Both the position numbers and the translations under genes were made by a program. The notes under the pieces were generated by a model, which worked only from the letters and a program-made list of their open reading frames with translations, was not told where the DNA came from and did no database searches. DNA of 64,000 nt from Christensenella tenuis. Its GTDB lineage: Bacteria > Bacillota > Clostridia > Christensenellales > Christensenellaceae. How positions within the stretch are numbered: the first letter of the stretch is position 1; every line of letters begins with the position of its first letter. This document shows positions 1 through 8,824 of this stretch, piece after piece. The stretch is taken from positions 62,001 to 126,000 of the forward strand of contig NZ_JACOON010000001.1 of assembly GCF_014287795.1 (NCBI RefSeq). The letters run 5' to 3'.

Positions 1-1
1 G

Positions 2-1597
2 GGAAAAGAAATTTCCATATTCCTTTCGAGGAGCGGAAGGGTGCTCGATGTTTCTGTAGGTACGGATAAAAGCGTAAAGCTGCCCTATATGCGCGTGCGG
101 CGCGGGTCTGCGGGCGTATCCGGCATACGCGCCCTGCATACGCATCCGGGCGGGAGCCCGATGCTTTCCAGCGTAGATGTTGGTTCGCTGCTTTCCAGCC
201 GTTTTGACGCGATGGCGGCAATCGCTGTAAAAGAAGGCAAAGCGACCGCTATGTGCGTGGGCTTTATTGGAGAGAAACTCGATCAGGCCAGGATTACGGG
301 CCCTTTCCGGCCGGGGCGTATTCCGCAGCAGGCACTGATGCATGAGATTGCCGCAGTAACGGAACGAATCCAGCAGCTTGTGCGGCTGCATGAAACAGAG
401 GACGCCCCGGAACGCGCAGTGCTGGTTGGCCTGAATGCTCCGCAGGAAAGTATGGAAGAGCTTGCGCGGCTCGCGGAGACGGCGGGAGCGCAGGTTGTGG
501 GCAGCCTCACACAGAATCGTGACCGGGACCGGGCCTATTATGTCGGCAAAGGAAAAGCACAGGAGCTTTCCTTACAGATGTCTGCCCTGGATGCAGATAT
601 TGTGATTACAAACGATGAGCTTTCCCCGTTGGAAACACGCAATCTTGAGGAGACTTTAGGCGTTAAGATTGTAGACCGCACGATGCTGATTCTGGATATT
701 TTTGCCGCGCATGCGCGCACACGCGAAGGACGGCTGCAGGTAGAACTTGCGCAATTGCAGTATACGCTTCCCCGGCTCGCAGGCGAGGGTGTATCCCTGT
801 CGCGCCTGGGCGGAGGCATTGGAACGCGGGGGCCGGGCGAAAAGAAAATAGAGATTGACCGCCGCCGGATTCGGCGGCGGATTTTCGAGCTGCAGCAGGA
901 ACTGGGAAAAGTTGCGGAGCAAAGAGAGCTTCGCCGTACTGCGCGCCGGGAAAACGACGTAAAGGAAGTCGCGCTTGTGGGCTATACAAATGCCGGGAAA
1001 TCAAGTTTGCTGAACGCTCTCACGGATGCGGAGGTGCGTGCGGAAGATAAGCTGTTTGCAACGCTTGATCCTGTTACGCGGCGTGTGGAACTGCCGGATA
1101 TTGGAGAGATTGTGTTTACTGATACGGTCGGTTTTATCGAAAAGCTTCCGCATGATCTCGTGAGTGCGTTCCGTTCCACACTGGAGGAGGCGGCGCGGGC
1201 GGATCTGCTTCTCCTTGTCACGGATGCAAGCAGCCCGACCGCGGGAAGGCAGATGGAAGTAGTGCGCGAATTGCTTTCCTCCCTGCACACCGATGAAACG
1301 CCGAAGATTTTGGTGATGAATAAAACGGACCGGCTGGAGGAACAGCCCGAAGCGGGAAAAGATACCGTCTATATTTCTGCAAAAACAGGGGAAGGGCTTG
1401 AAACGCTGCTCACACTCGTTGCGGAAAAGCTTGCGCCCCAATTTATGACGTATCGCGGGACGCTCGGATACGACAGGGGAGACCTGCTTGCGCTGGTTAA
1501 CCGCAGTGGAAAGGACGTTTTTCTTGATTACAGGCCGGATGGCGTGTATATAGAAGCGCGTCTTCCGGTGGAAGTCATCAGGAAACTGGGCGCATAA
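2..1597 (+). CDS. hflX: GTPase HflX, 5' partial, with JAMM-like N-terminal domain
   Basis: HflX is a ribosome-associated GTPase that splits stalled or hibernating 70S ribosomes. Counting from a GTG at 41, the GTPase motifs are GYTNAGKS (314-321), DTVGF (361-365) and NKTD (427-430), preceded by the HflX glycine-rich segment (LGGGIGTRGPGE, about 257-268). The frame stays open from the window edge through 41 and the upstream residues look coding, so the true start lies outside the window. The N-terminal portion carries H33-T-H35-x7-S-x2-D46, which fits the JAMM/MPN metalloprotease pattern seen in RadC. Long N-terminal extensions occur in clostridial HflX. Seen: GTPase and JAMM-like motifs. Inferred: the N-terminal domain may be a fold relative without proven activity. 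Confidence 0.95.
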   Translation, partial: GKEISIFLSRSGRVLDVSVGTDKSVKLPYMRVRRGSAGVSGIRALHTHPGGSPMLSSVDVGSLLSSRFDAMAAIAVKEGKATAMCVGFIGEKLDQARITGPFRPGRIPQQALMHEIAAVTERIQQLVRLHETEDAPERAVLVGLNAPQESMEELARLAETAGAQVVGSLTQNRDRDRAYYVGKGKAQELSLQMSALDADIVITNDELSPLETRNLEETLGVKIVDRTMLILDIFAAHARTREGRLQVELAQLQYTLPRLAGEGVSLSRLGGGIGTRGPGEKKIEIDRRRIRRRIFELQQELGKVAEQRELRRTARRENDVKEVALVGYTNAGKSSLLNALTDAEVRAEDKLFATLDPVTRRVELPDIGEIVFTDTVGFIEKLPHDLVSAFRSTLEEAARADLLLLVTDASSPTAGRQMEVVRELLSSLHTDETPKILVMNKTDRLEEQPEAGKDTVYISAKTGEGLETLLTLVAEKLAPQFMTYRGTLGYDRGDLLALVNRSGKDVFLDYRPDGVYIEARLPVEVIRKLGA

Positions 1598-1624
1598 GCC
1601 AGGGGAAGGCCAGGCTGGCCCGGC

Positions 1625-1653
1625 TTGCGGAGAAAGTGGTTTTTTGATATGAT
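1625..1653 (+). promoter_or_regulatory. Sigma-A-type promoter for the membrane-protein gene
   Basis: TTGCGG (1625-1630) and TATGAT (1648-1653) with a 17-base spacer lie 28 bases before the start at 1682. A small GC hairpin follows the hflX stop. Confidence 0.5.
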
Positions 1654-1681
1654 GTACGATAGGAATTGAAGGGGGTTTTCC

Positions 1682-2143
1682 ATGTACCGCGAAGAGATGG
1701 CTCATAAAAAAATAGGCGCATTTGCAGGGATATTGATTACGCTTGGTATTGTTGCGGCAATCTTGGGAACCATGTTTGTTCTTTCTTTCATTGGTTTCCT
1801 GCTCAGTTTACCTTGGCTGCAACTTTTTGCCTTTGTGATTGTGGTGCTTGCGGGTTTTGTGGCGGTCAAACGGTATATGACAGATTATGTTTATGTGATT
1901 GGCGATGGGAAGATTCTTTTTGGACGCAGGATTGGCGCCCGGGAAAAAGAACTTTCTACAATTCCCCTGCGCAACATTAAAAAAATGGGAGAATATCCCG
2001 CAATGGAGCATGAAATTGCCGGACGAAAAAAATATAAATATACCTTCCGCAAAAAAGCGGACAGCTATGTCGTTGACTGCGGGGATATTGCAATTTTGTT
2101 CAGCCCAACAGAGGAACTGAAGCAAAAGCTGGAACAGCGGTAA
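1682..2143 (+). CDS. Small two-helix membrane protein of unknown function
   Basis: I do not recognise a named family. The 153-residue product starts at ATG 1682 behind AAGGGGG. It has two hydrophobic helices at about residues 12-37 and 41-63, then a basic soluble domain of about 90 residues rich in beta-type sequence (YVYVIGDGKILFGRR...). This resembles membrane proteins with a PH-like cytoplasmic domain, but that is inference. It sits 15 bases before the decarboxylase gene and is probably cotranscribed with it. A plausible promoter lies just upstream, so it may open the decarboxylase-tmk-holB-ricT operon. Confidence 0.75.
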   Translation: MYREEMAHKKIGAFAGILITLGIVAAILGTMFVLSFIGFLLSLPWLQLFAFVIVVLAGFVAVKRYMTDYVYVIGDGKILFGRRIGAREKELSTIPLRNIKKMGEYPAMEHEIAGRKKYKYTFRKKADSYVVDCGDIAILFSPTEELKQKLEQR

Positions 2144-2158
2144 GAGGAGGCCGGCGCG

Positions 2159-3574
2159 ATGGAAACACCGATCGTGGATATGCTGGGCCGCGTTTCCGGA
2201 GAGGCGCGGTTGCGTTTTTGTATGCCCGGCCACAAAGGAAAAGCGGGGTTCCTGCCGGAAGAGGTGCATCGGCTTGATATCACAGAGCTTTCCGGGGCAG
2301 ACAACCTCTATCATCCGCAGGAAGCAATTAAAAAATCACAAAAGCTGCATGCAGAGTATATCGATGCGCGTGAAAGCTATTTTATGGTAAATGGGGGCTC
2401 ATGCGGCGTGCAGGCATCCGTGCTTTCGGTCCTGGAGCCGGGAGACACAGTGATCGTCGCGCGGGATATCCATCTTTCCGCAGTGAATGCCTTTATTATG
2501 GCGGATGTAAAACCGGTGTTTGTTTATCCTTCCGCGCGGGAAACGGATGTGCCCTGCGTGGTAAGCGTACAGGATATTGCTTCCGCCGTGGCGCTTCATA
2601 AAAAGGCAAAGGCCGTTTACCTGACTTACCCAAACTATTATGGACTGTGCGCGGATTTAAACGGTATCTGCGCGGTAGCGCATGAAGCCGGAATGAAGGT
2701 AATTTGTGATGCGGCGCACGCTGCGGCGTTCGATTTTTCCGGCCTGCTTCCGGTAACGCCCGCGCATGCGGGCTGCGATATCTGGACGTGCAGCCTGCAT
2801 AAAACGCTTGGGGCGATGAACCAGTGCGCAGTACTGAGCGCGGGAGTGGAAGCAGGCCTACAGCCAGAAGTCATCCAATCGCGGCTCAACATGCTGCAAA
2901 CGACGAGCCCGTCCTATCTTTTGCTGGCGTCTTCGGATTATACGCTTGGATTTATGCGCAGGGAAGGGAAACAAAAACTCCATACGGTGATTCAGCTTGT
3001 AGAAGAGAATATGCGCCGTATAGAGGCGTTGGGCGGCTACCGCTGCATTTTTCAGGATATTCCCAAAGAGACAGGAGCTTTTGACAGGGATATCCTCCGG
3101 CTCGTGATCGATGTGACGGACCGGGGAGTCAGCGGCTTTGGGGCAGCGCGCTTTTTGCAGGAAAAAGGAATTGCGGTAGAAACTGCGGATATTGCAAACA
3201 TTGTATTGATTTGTACTGCCGCTGACACAGCGGAGGATTTTGAGGCACTCAAGGCGGCGCTTGGTGAAATCAAGGGATCGAACTACAAAATACGCAGGAT
3301 GATGACAGCGGAGGACTTGAAGCAGGTATACCTGCCGCAAATATCGGTTCCCATGCGCAAAGCATTTTTTGCGGAACGGCGCAGCGTGGCACTGGAAGAA
3401 AGTATTGGGTGCATTGCCGCCGTGCCCGCAGGGGCCTATCCGCCTGGCGTACCCGTGATTCTGCCCGGGCAAAAAATCGCGGAAGATATGGTCGATTATC
3501 TGACCTTGCTGAAAAATCGCGGATATGGACTTTTTGGCATCTACCGCAATGAAATCGAAATTGCTTGTTTTTAA
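2159..3574 (+). CDS. Orn/Lys/Arg decarboxylase family PLP enzyme
   Basis: A fold-type I PLP enzyme of the basic amino-acid decarboxylase family, 471 residues, so of the short clostridial/Bacillus type without the wing domain. The PLP site is visible as D184-A-A-H187 and the Schiff-base lysine in SLHKT (K215). The N-terminal MPGHKGKAGF motif is typical of the family. Start ATG 2159 has AGAGGAGG 8 bases upstream. The substrate (lysine, arginine or ornithine) cannot be read from the sequence. The gene lies directly before tmk, as in Bacillus and many Clostridia; the conserved linkage has no clear metabolic explanation. Confidence 0.9.
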   Translation: METPIVDMLGRVSGEARLRFCMPGHKGKAGFLPEEVHRLDITELSGADNLYHPQEAIKKSQKLHAEYIDARESYFMVNGGSCGVQASVLSVLEPGDTVIVARDIHLSAVNAFIMADVKPVFVYPSARETDVPCVVSVQDIASAVALHKKAKAVYLTYPNYYGLCADLNGICAVAHEAGMKVICDAAHAAAFDFSGLLPVTPAHAGCDIWTCSLHKTLGAMNQCAVLSAGVEAGLQPEVIQSRLNMLQTTSPSYLLLASSDYTLGFMRREGKQKLHTVIQLVEENMRRIEALGGYRCIFQDIPKETGAFDRDILRLVIDVTDRGVSGFGAARFLQEKGIAVETADIANIVLICTAADTAEDFEALKAALGEIKGSNYKIRRMMTAEDLKQVYLPQISVPMRKAFFAERRSVALEESIGCIAAVPAGAYPPGVPVILPGQKIAEDMVDYLTLLKNRGYGLFGIYRNEIEIACF

Positions 3575-3592
3575 GAAAGGATATACAAAGTT

Positions 3593-4237
3593 TTGAGTGG
3601 ATTGTTTATAACATTTGAAGGTGTAGATGGCTGTGGAAAAAGCACCCAAATGCGTTTTTTATCGGAATACCTGATGGAGGAATGCGGTATTAATCCGGTG
3701 CTCACGCGTGAGCCGGGAGGCTGCAATATTTCTGAAAAAATCAGGGATCTTGTGCTTGATATTGAGAATAAGGAAATGGGAGACCGGACGGAAGCGCTCC
3801 TGTATGCTGCCGCGCGTGCGCAGCATGTAGAGGAAGTGATCGCTCCTGCCGTACGCGAAGGGCGGATTGTCCTGTGCGACCGCTTTATCGATTCGTCGCT
3901 TGCTTACCAAGGAGTAGGCCGCGGCCTTGGAATTGAACCGGTGATGGATATCAATCGCTTTGCTATGGGCAATATGATGCCGGACAAAACCTTTTTTCTT
4001 GATTTTCCGCCGCATCTTGCATTTGAGCGGATGAGTAAAAAGCGCATACATGACAGGCTCGAAACACAGGAGGAAGCATTTTATATTATGCTGTACAACG
4101 GATTTGTAGAGCTTTCAAAGCTATACCCGGACCGTATTGTTCGTATCGATGCTTCCGGCGATAAATACATAACGCAGGATATTGTACGTGCCAAAATGGA
4201 AGAAATTCTCAGGGAAAATGGATTTTGCAATGAATGA
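3593..4237 (+). CDS. tmk: Thymidylate kinase
   Basis: Phosphorylates dTMP to dTDP for DNA synthesis. The 214-residue protein has the P-loop GVDGCGKS (10-17), the DR(F/Y) substrate motif in DRFIDSSLAYQG and a LID region, all at the usual family length. Translation starts at TTG 3593 behind AAGAAAGG; no in-frame ATG fits as well. The decarboxylase ends 18 bases upstream and holB begins inside its last codons, so it is part of a tightly coupled replication operon. Confidence 0.97.
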   Translation: MSGLFITFEGVDGCGKSTQMRFLSEYLMEECGINPVLTREPGGCNISEKIRDLVLDIENKEMGDRTEALLYAAARAQHVEEVIAPAVREGRIVLCDRFIDSSLAYQGVGRGLGIEPVMDINRFAMGNMMPDKTFFLDFPPHLAFERMSKKRIHDRLETQEEAFYIMLYNGFVELSKLYPDRIVRIDASGDKYITQDIVRAKMEEILRENGFCNE

Positions 4238-5168
4238 GATACTAGAAAACGCGCTTGCAACAGGAAATATTGCGGGTGCTTACCTCATAGCGGGTTCATC
4301 GCCTGAGGCAACGCAGGAGCAGATTGATGAATTTTTACTGCGTGTATTCTGCCAGGACAGAACGGGATGCAAAACGTGTCCGGGATGCTTAAAATATCTG
4401 CACAAAAATCATGCGGATCTGTTTGTGATCGAACCGGCGAAAAGTACGATCAGTATTGGCGATGTGCGCGAAATTCCTGCGGCAGTTGCCAAAAAGCCGT
4501 ATGAAGGAGGCTATCAGGCTGTTGTGATCGCCCGTGCGGATGCAATGACGCCCCAGGCGCAAAATGCGCTTTTAAAGGTAATTGAGGAACCGCCGGGTCA
4601 CACGGTGTTTATGCTGGGCGCGCAAAACATGAAAAATATATTGCCTACCATTCTTTCGCGGTGTATAATTTTAAAGACATCATTTTCCCGTGAAGAAACG
4701 GAAAAGCTGCTGCATGAAGAGAAAAATCTGCCTACGCTTCGCGCGCGTGTGCTTTCTGTTGCCGCAAAGGGAGATTACCATCTGGCGGTATCGTATCTTG
4801 AGAAAGGATTCTTTGACATCAGGGACGATATGATCCTCGCCTTAAATCGTCTGTTTACAGCAAGAAATATGGCGACAAGCGCAACATTAGAGCTTTTCCT
4901 GAAGCACGAAGGCGCGGTTGACCTGTGCATTGGGGCGGCACTCCAGTACATTGGGGACGTATTGCTTTATAAACATACGGGAGAGGTGTTGGTGAGCGAA
5001 GATAAACTCCCGGAAATTGCACGTCATGCAAAACTGCGGGATTATGTGCTGGTCAACACGCAGCAGGCATTATTTGATTGCATGGTAAAGCGTGCGCAGT
5101 GCGCAGGGCTTAATGTGAAACTTGCCCTCGAGAGTATGCTTTTTCATATATTGGAGGTTATTTTATGA
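4230..5168 (+). CDS. holB: DNA polymerase III delta' subunit
   Basis: Clamp-loader subunit that helps load the beta clamp. The N-terminal AAA+ region lacks a P-loop lysine, as expected for delta'. A four-cysteine zinc module (C...CKTCPGC) and the LSRC motif after ILPTI are visible. I chose ATG 4230, which overlaps the tmk stop; an in-frame ATG at 4218 and one at 4182 deep inside tmk are alternatives with poorer context. About 312 residues, normal for Firmicutes. The stop overlaps the start of ricT at 5165, which again points to coupled translation. Confidence 0.92.
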   Translation: MNEILENALATGNIAGAYLIAGSSPEATQEQIDEFLLRVFCQDRTGCKTCPGCLKYLHKNHADLFVIEPAKSTISIGDVREIPAAVAKKPYEGGYQAVVIARADAMTPQAQNALLKVIEEPPGHTVFMLGAQNMKNILPTILSRCIILKTSFSREETEKLLHEEKNLPTLRARVLSVAAKGDYHLAVSYLEKGFFDIRDDMILALNRLFTARNMATSATLELFLKHEGAVDLCIGAALQYIGDVLLYKHTGEVLVSEDKLPEIARHAKLRDYVLVNTQQALFDCMVKRAQCAGLNVKLALESMLFHILEVIL

Positions 5169-6055
5169 GTTTTATTATCGGCGTACGGTTTGCCGAGGTT
5201 GGGAAGATATATTATTTCGATCCGGGCAAACTGGAAATAGAATTGAATGATAAAGTGATTGTCGAAACTGCCCGTGGGGTGGAATTTGGAGAGGTTGTTC
5301 TGGCACCGCGCGAGGTGGAAGAAAAGCAAATCACAAAACCGCTGAAAAAAGTTTTGCGTAAAGCGGATGAAAAAGACTTAAAAAAAATCGAAGCAAACAG
5401 GCAAAAGGAAAAAGAAGCCTTTAAAACCTGTAATGAGCGAATTAAAAAACATAAGATGGACATGAAGCTGATCGATGTGGAATATACGTTTGACGGCAAC
5501 AAAGTGATCTTTTATTTCACGGCGGAAGGCAGGGTCGACTTCCGCGAACTTGTCAAGGATTTGGCATCTGTGTTTAAAACACGGATCGAACTCCGGCAAA
5601 TTGGCGTGCGCGATGAAGCGAAAAAGATCGGCGGCCTCGGGCCGTGCGGACGGCCGTGCTGTTGCAGCGCGTTTCTCGGGGATTTCCAGCCGGTTTCGAT
5701 CAAGATGGCAAAAGAACAGAGCCTATCGCTTTCGCCGACGAAAATCAGCGGCCTATGCGGCAGGCTGATGTGCTGCCTGAACTATGAGCAGGAGCATTAC
5801 CATGATATGTGCCGCAGGCTGCCACGCGTCGGCCATGCGGTGAAAACTCCGGACGGCCTGGGCGAAGTGGCGGATACCAATACGCTCACTGGCAAAGTGA
5901 AGGTGAAAATGCCCCTTGAAGACGGAACCTTTGAATACGCCGTCTATGATTATTCCGAGATTCGGGCAAAGGATGCAGGGCCAAAGAAAGAAAAAAAGAA
6001 AGAGGGCAAAGAGGCTTCGGCGGATGAAGAAAGAAAATCGCCGGAAGGTAAATAA
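5165..6055 (+). CDS. ricT: RicT (YaaT/PSP1) regulatory iron-sulfur protein
   Basis: PSP1-domain protein. In Bacillus, RicT works with RicA and RicF as an Fe-S complex that affects mRNA processing by RNase Y and phosphorelay-dependent development. The diagnostic Cys clusters are present: CGRPCCCS and CGRLMCC, following IGVRDEAKKIGGLGPCG. The C-terminus is a Lys/Glu-rich tail (about residues 265-296). Start ATG 5165 overlaps the end of holB. The gene order tmk - holB - ricT matches Bacillus. Neither ricA nor ricF is in this window. Confidence 0.93.
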   Translation: MSFIIGVRFAEVGKIYYFDPGKLEIELNDKVIVETARGVEFGEVVLAPREVEEKQITKPLKKVLRKADEKDLKKIEANRQKEKEAFKTCNERIKKHKMDMKLIDVEYTFDGNKVIFYFTAEGRVDFRELVKDLASVFKTRIELRQIGVRDEAKKIGGLGPCGRPCCCSAFLGDFQPVSIKMAKEQSLSLSPTKISGLCGRLMCCLNYEQEHYHDMCRRLPRVGHAVKTPDGLGEVADTNTLTGKVKVKMPLEDGTFEYAVYDYSEIRAKDAGPKKEKKKEGKEASADEERKSPEGK

Positions 6056-6120
6056 AACTATTGCTTTTTTATGGGTGGATAGGTAGAATAGAGTTGTATT
6101 AAGTATGGAGGTGAAAGGAC

Positions 6121-6291
6121 ATGGCATACAAAATTTCGGACGCTTGCATCTCTTGCGGAGCTTGCGCGGCAGATTGCCCGGTAAACGCGATTTCCGATGG
6201 GGGCGATCAGTATCAGATCAATGCCGATGAGTGCATCGACTGCGGAGCTTGTGCTGCTACGTGCCCTGTGGAAGCAATTTCCGAGGCGTAA
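6121..6291 (+). CDS. 2[4Fe-4S] clostridial ferredoxin
   Basis: A 56-residue low-potential electron carrier. Two CxxCxxCxxxCP motifs are visible (CISCGACAADCP and CIDCGACAATCP), each able to hold one 4Fe-4S cluster. Length and spacing are those of clostridial ferredoxin. ATG 6121 has GGAGGTGA six bases upstream. It stands alone, followed by a strong terminator, which suits a highly expressed small redox protein. It would serve radical SAM enzymes and anaerobic redox enzymes; specific partners cannot be told. Confidence 0.96.
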   Translation: MAYKISDACISCGACAADCPVNAISDGGDQYQINADECIDCGACAATCPVEAISEA

Positions 6292-6317
6292 GCGAAAGTA
6301 GAACAACACGAAATAAA

Positions 6318-6349
6318 AGAGACCTGCACTTTTGCGGGTCTCTTTTTTC
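6318..6349 (+). terminator. Rho-independent terminator after ferredoxin
   Basis: Ten-base-pair stem AGAGACCTGC / GCGGGTCTCT (one G-U pair), six-base loop, then six T residues. Confidence 0.9.
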
Positions 6350-6357
6350 TGCTTTCC

Positions 6358-6385
6358 TTGGGAGGACAGGAAGATATGGTATAAT
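6358..6385 (+). promoter_or_regulatory. Extended -10 promoter before trmN6-like gene
   Basis: TTGGGA (6358-6363), 16-base spacer, then TGG-TATAAT (-10 at 6380-6385). The predicted transcription start falls on or next to ATG 6392, which would make the mRNA leaderless or nearly so. Confidence 0.55.
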
Positions 6386-6391
6386 ACAAAT

Positions 6392-7120
6392 ATGGAACGA
6401 ATAGACGATCTTCAATTAAAAGGGCTTTCTATTCTGCAAGATACGGATTTATTTTGTTTTGGAACAGATGCAGTCCTGCTTGCGGATTTTGTACGCCTGA
6501 AAAAAAATGCGCGTGTCGCTGATCTCGGAACGGGGACAGGAATTCTTCCGCTGCTGCTTTACGGACGCAGGGAAGATATTTTTGTGCAGGCGCTCGAACT
6601 GCAGGAAAATCTTTGCTGCCTCGCGCGGCGCAGCATTGAGATGAATGGACTTTCCCAGCAGATCGAGATTATCCACGGAGACATTAAAGATGCCCGTAAA
6701 TTGCTTTCCGGTGAATTTGACGCGGTGGTTTCCAATCCGCCATATGACAAGGAATGCGCAGGAGTGGGCAGCAGAGATAAATCGCACAGGCTCGCAAGGT
6801 TTGAAATTGCCGTCACATTTTCCGAACTCTGTGCTTCGGCGCGGGCATTGCTGCGCTCAGGCGGACGTTTTTTCTTGATTCACCGGGCAACGCGCAGCGC
6901 AGAACTGTTTACAGTGCTGCGTGAAAACAGGCTTGAGCCCAAGGAAGTCCGGTTTATTCACAGCTTTGTCCGCAAACCGGCAGCACAGGTGCTTATTTCC
7001 GCCGTAAAAGACGGAAATGAAGGGGTAACGGTACACCCGCCGCTTATTATATATCATGATGACAGAAGCGAAACGGAAGAAGTCCGAAAAATATACCACA
7101 GGGATGGGATTTTAGAATGA
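6392..7120 (+). CDS. tRNA1(Val) A37 N6-methyltransferase-like protein
   Basis: SAM-dependent N6-adenine methyltransferase of the TrmN6/YabB family, expected to act on A37 of tRNA. The SAM-binding ADLGTGTGILPLLL and catalytic NPPY (in VVSNPPYDKE) motifs are clear. Start ATG 6392 gives the natural N-terminus MERIDDLQLKG; the longer open frame would begin inside the ferredoxin terminator. No Shine-Dalgarno precedes this ATG. The stop overlaps the rsmI start by four bases, matching the yabB-yabC arrangement of Bacillus. Confidence 0.88.
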   Translation: MERIDDLQLKGLSILQDTDLFCFGTDAVLLADFVRLKKNARVADLGTGTGILPLLLYGRREDIFVQALELQENLCCLARRSIEMNGLSQQIEIIHGDIKDARKLLSGEFDAVVSNPPYDKECAGVGSRDKSHRLARFEIAVTFSELCASARALLRSGGRFFLIHRATRSAELFTVLRENRLEPKEVRFIHSFVRKPAAQVLISAVKDGNEGVTVHPPLIIYHDDRSETEEVRKIYHRDGILE

Positions 7121-7962
7121 ACTGCGGAAAATTGATGATTGTAGCGACACCGATCGGGAATCTTGGAGATATTACGCTGCGTGCGCTTGAAGCTTTGAAA
7201 GAAGCGGATATGATTGCGGCGGAGGATACAAGGAGAACCATAAAACTGCTGAATCATTACGAAATTCAAAATAAGCTGTTGAGCTTTCATGAATACAGCA
7301 AAGAAACGCGTTTTGGAGAAATTATAGACGCCTTGCAGGCGGGAAAAACGGTAGCGCTTGTTTCGGATGCCGGAACCCCTATGATTTCCGATCCGGGATA
7401 TGAGCTGGTCCGGCGGTGTATTGCAAAAGGCATTGACGTAGAAAGCCTTCCGGGCGCGTGCGCTGCGGTGGCAGCGGTGACGCTTTCAGGGATGGATTGT
7501 TCCCGCTTCCTGTTCTGGGGGTTTTTGAGTCCCAAACAGGCTGCGCGGCGGCGGGAACTGGAAGAGATACGGGAAAAAGGCATTCCCTGTGTTATCTACG
7601 AAAGTCCGAACCGTATTCTGAAGACGCTGGCGGAGGTATGCGATGTATGCGGCGCGGATACGCCCGTGTGCGTATGCAGGGAGCTGACGAAGCTGCATGA
7701 AGAAAGCCTGCGTATGACCGCCGGCCAGGCAAAAGATGAATTCGAAAGAAGGGATGCTGTTAAAGGGGAATTTGTCTTGATAATCTCTCCGGAAAAAGGC
7801 TGCGCGGAGGATTTGACGGATGAGCGGATCGCACGGGAAGTAAATAAACGGCTCAAACAGGGAATGACAAAGAAATTCGCGGCAGCGGACGTAGCACGGG
7901 AATATAGTCTGCCCAAAAACAGGGTTTACGGGATTGCGCTTGTAAACGGGAACCGCAAATAA
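7117..7962 (+). CDS. rsmI: 16S rRNA C1402 2'-O-methyltransferase RsmI
   Basis: Tetrapyrrole-methylase-fold enzyme that methylates the ribose of C1402 in 16S rRNA. The N-terminus MIVATPIGNLGDIT, AAEDTRRT and VSDAGTPMISDPG are family signatures. 281 residues, the usual length. ATG 7117 overlaps the upstream stop (ATGA), so expression is coupled to the tRNA methyltransferase. Confidence 0.96.
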   Translation: MNCGKLMIVATPIGNLGDITLRALEALKEADMIAAEDTRRTIKLLNHYEIQNKLLSFHEYSKETRFGEIIDALQAGKTVALVSDAGTPMISDPGYELVRRCIAKGIDVESLPGACAAVAAVTLSGMDCSRFLFWGFLSPKQAARRRELEEIREKGIPCVIYESPNRILKTLAEVCDVCGADTPVCVCRELTKLHEESLRMTAGQAKDEFERRDAVKGEFVLIISPEKGCAEDLTDERIAREVNKRLKQGMTKKFAAADVAREYSLPKNRVYGIALVNGNRK

Positions 7963-8027
7963 GCGGGCGCTTTGAAGGCAGGCTTCACGAGAATCGCATA
8001 AGAAAAGCATTTTCGTAAGACCTGTAC

Positions 8028-8056
8028 TTGTATTTTGACAAAAAATATAGTAGAAT
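8028..8056 (+). promoter_or_regulatory. Putative promoter for comB
   Basis: TTGTAT (8028-8033), 17-base spacer, TAGAAT (8051-8056), 33 bases before the comB start. A TTGACA at 8035-8040 is closer to consensus but lies only 10 bases from the -10, too near. Confidence 0.4.
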
Positions 8057-8088
8057 AAAGCATCAGACAACGTAGGCAAGGGGTAATT

Positions 8089-8805
8089 ATGAAAGTAGTG
8101 TGTTCGGCGGTTTTTCGGGACCTGCCAATCAATGAATTACAAGACAGGACGGCCGTGATGGTGGATGCGCTTCGTGCGTCCGCAACAATTATCACGGCAA
8201 TTTCAAACGGATGTGACAGGGTTGTTCCCACGAGTGAAGCAAACGAAGCGGCTGCAATTAAGAAAATCTCGGAAGGCAACGTTCTTTTGTGTGGGGAGAT
8301 TGCAGCGCAAAAGGTAGGCGGTTTCGACCTCGGGAATTCTCCGCTTGAGTATACGCAAAATGTTGTGCAGGATATGGTTGTCCTGTATTCCACATCCAAC
8401 GGTTCCGTTGCAGTGAAAGAATTGGCGGCGGCAGACGATGTTTTGATCGGCACCTTTATCAATGCGCAGGCAGTTGCAAAAAAAGCGCTGTCTCTGGGGA
8501 CGGATATTGTTTTGGTATGCGCAGGTACAAAGAGAAAGTTTTCTATGGACGATATCATTGCGATGGGCTGCATACTGGACCGAATGCTGAAGCTCGACGA
8601 AACGCTCGAGCTTGACGACATGGGAAGAGTCGCCCTGAAATTGTATCACGATGCAAACCACGATATCCTGGGAGCACTGGAGGGCAGCACACAGTTTGAG
8701 TATTTGAAGCAGCTTAAATTGTATGATGACCTGGAATACTGCACGCGCGAAGATATGTTTGACGTCGTTCCGGTCTACCAGGAAGGAGTTATCATCAAAG
8801 GATAA
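8089..8805 (+). CDS. comB: 2-phosphosulfolactate phosphatase family protein (ComB)
   Basis: ComB removes phosphate from 2-phosphosulfolactate in coenzyme M biosynthesis. Family motifs seen: VDALRASATI near the N-terminus, CGEIAAQKVGGFDLGNSP and STSNGS. 238 residues, usual length. AAGGGG precedes ATG 8089. No other CoM genes are nearby; ComB homologues occur alone in many Clostridia, where the substrate may differ. It has its own promoter and terminator, so it is monocistronic. Confidence 0.9.
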   Translation: MKVVCSAVFRDLPINELQDRTAVMVDALRASATIITAISNGCDRVVPTSEANEAAAIKKISEGNVLLCGEIAAQKVGGFDLGNSPLEYTQNVVQDMVVLYSTSNGSVAVKELAAADDVLIGTFINAQAVAKKALSLGTDIVLVCAGTKRKFSMDDIIAMGCILDRMLKLDETLELDDMGRVALKLYHDANHDILGALEGSTQFEYLKQLKLYDDLEYCTREDMFDVVPVYQEGVIIKG

Positions 8806-8824
8806 CCTGGCTAGAGAGAAATTC

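Noticed and set aside
6332..6391. Longer N-terminus for the tRNA methyltransferase from TTG 6332
   Set aside because: That start lies in the ferredoxin terminator; the family N-terminus begins at ATG 6392.
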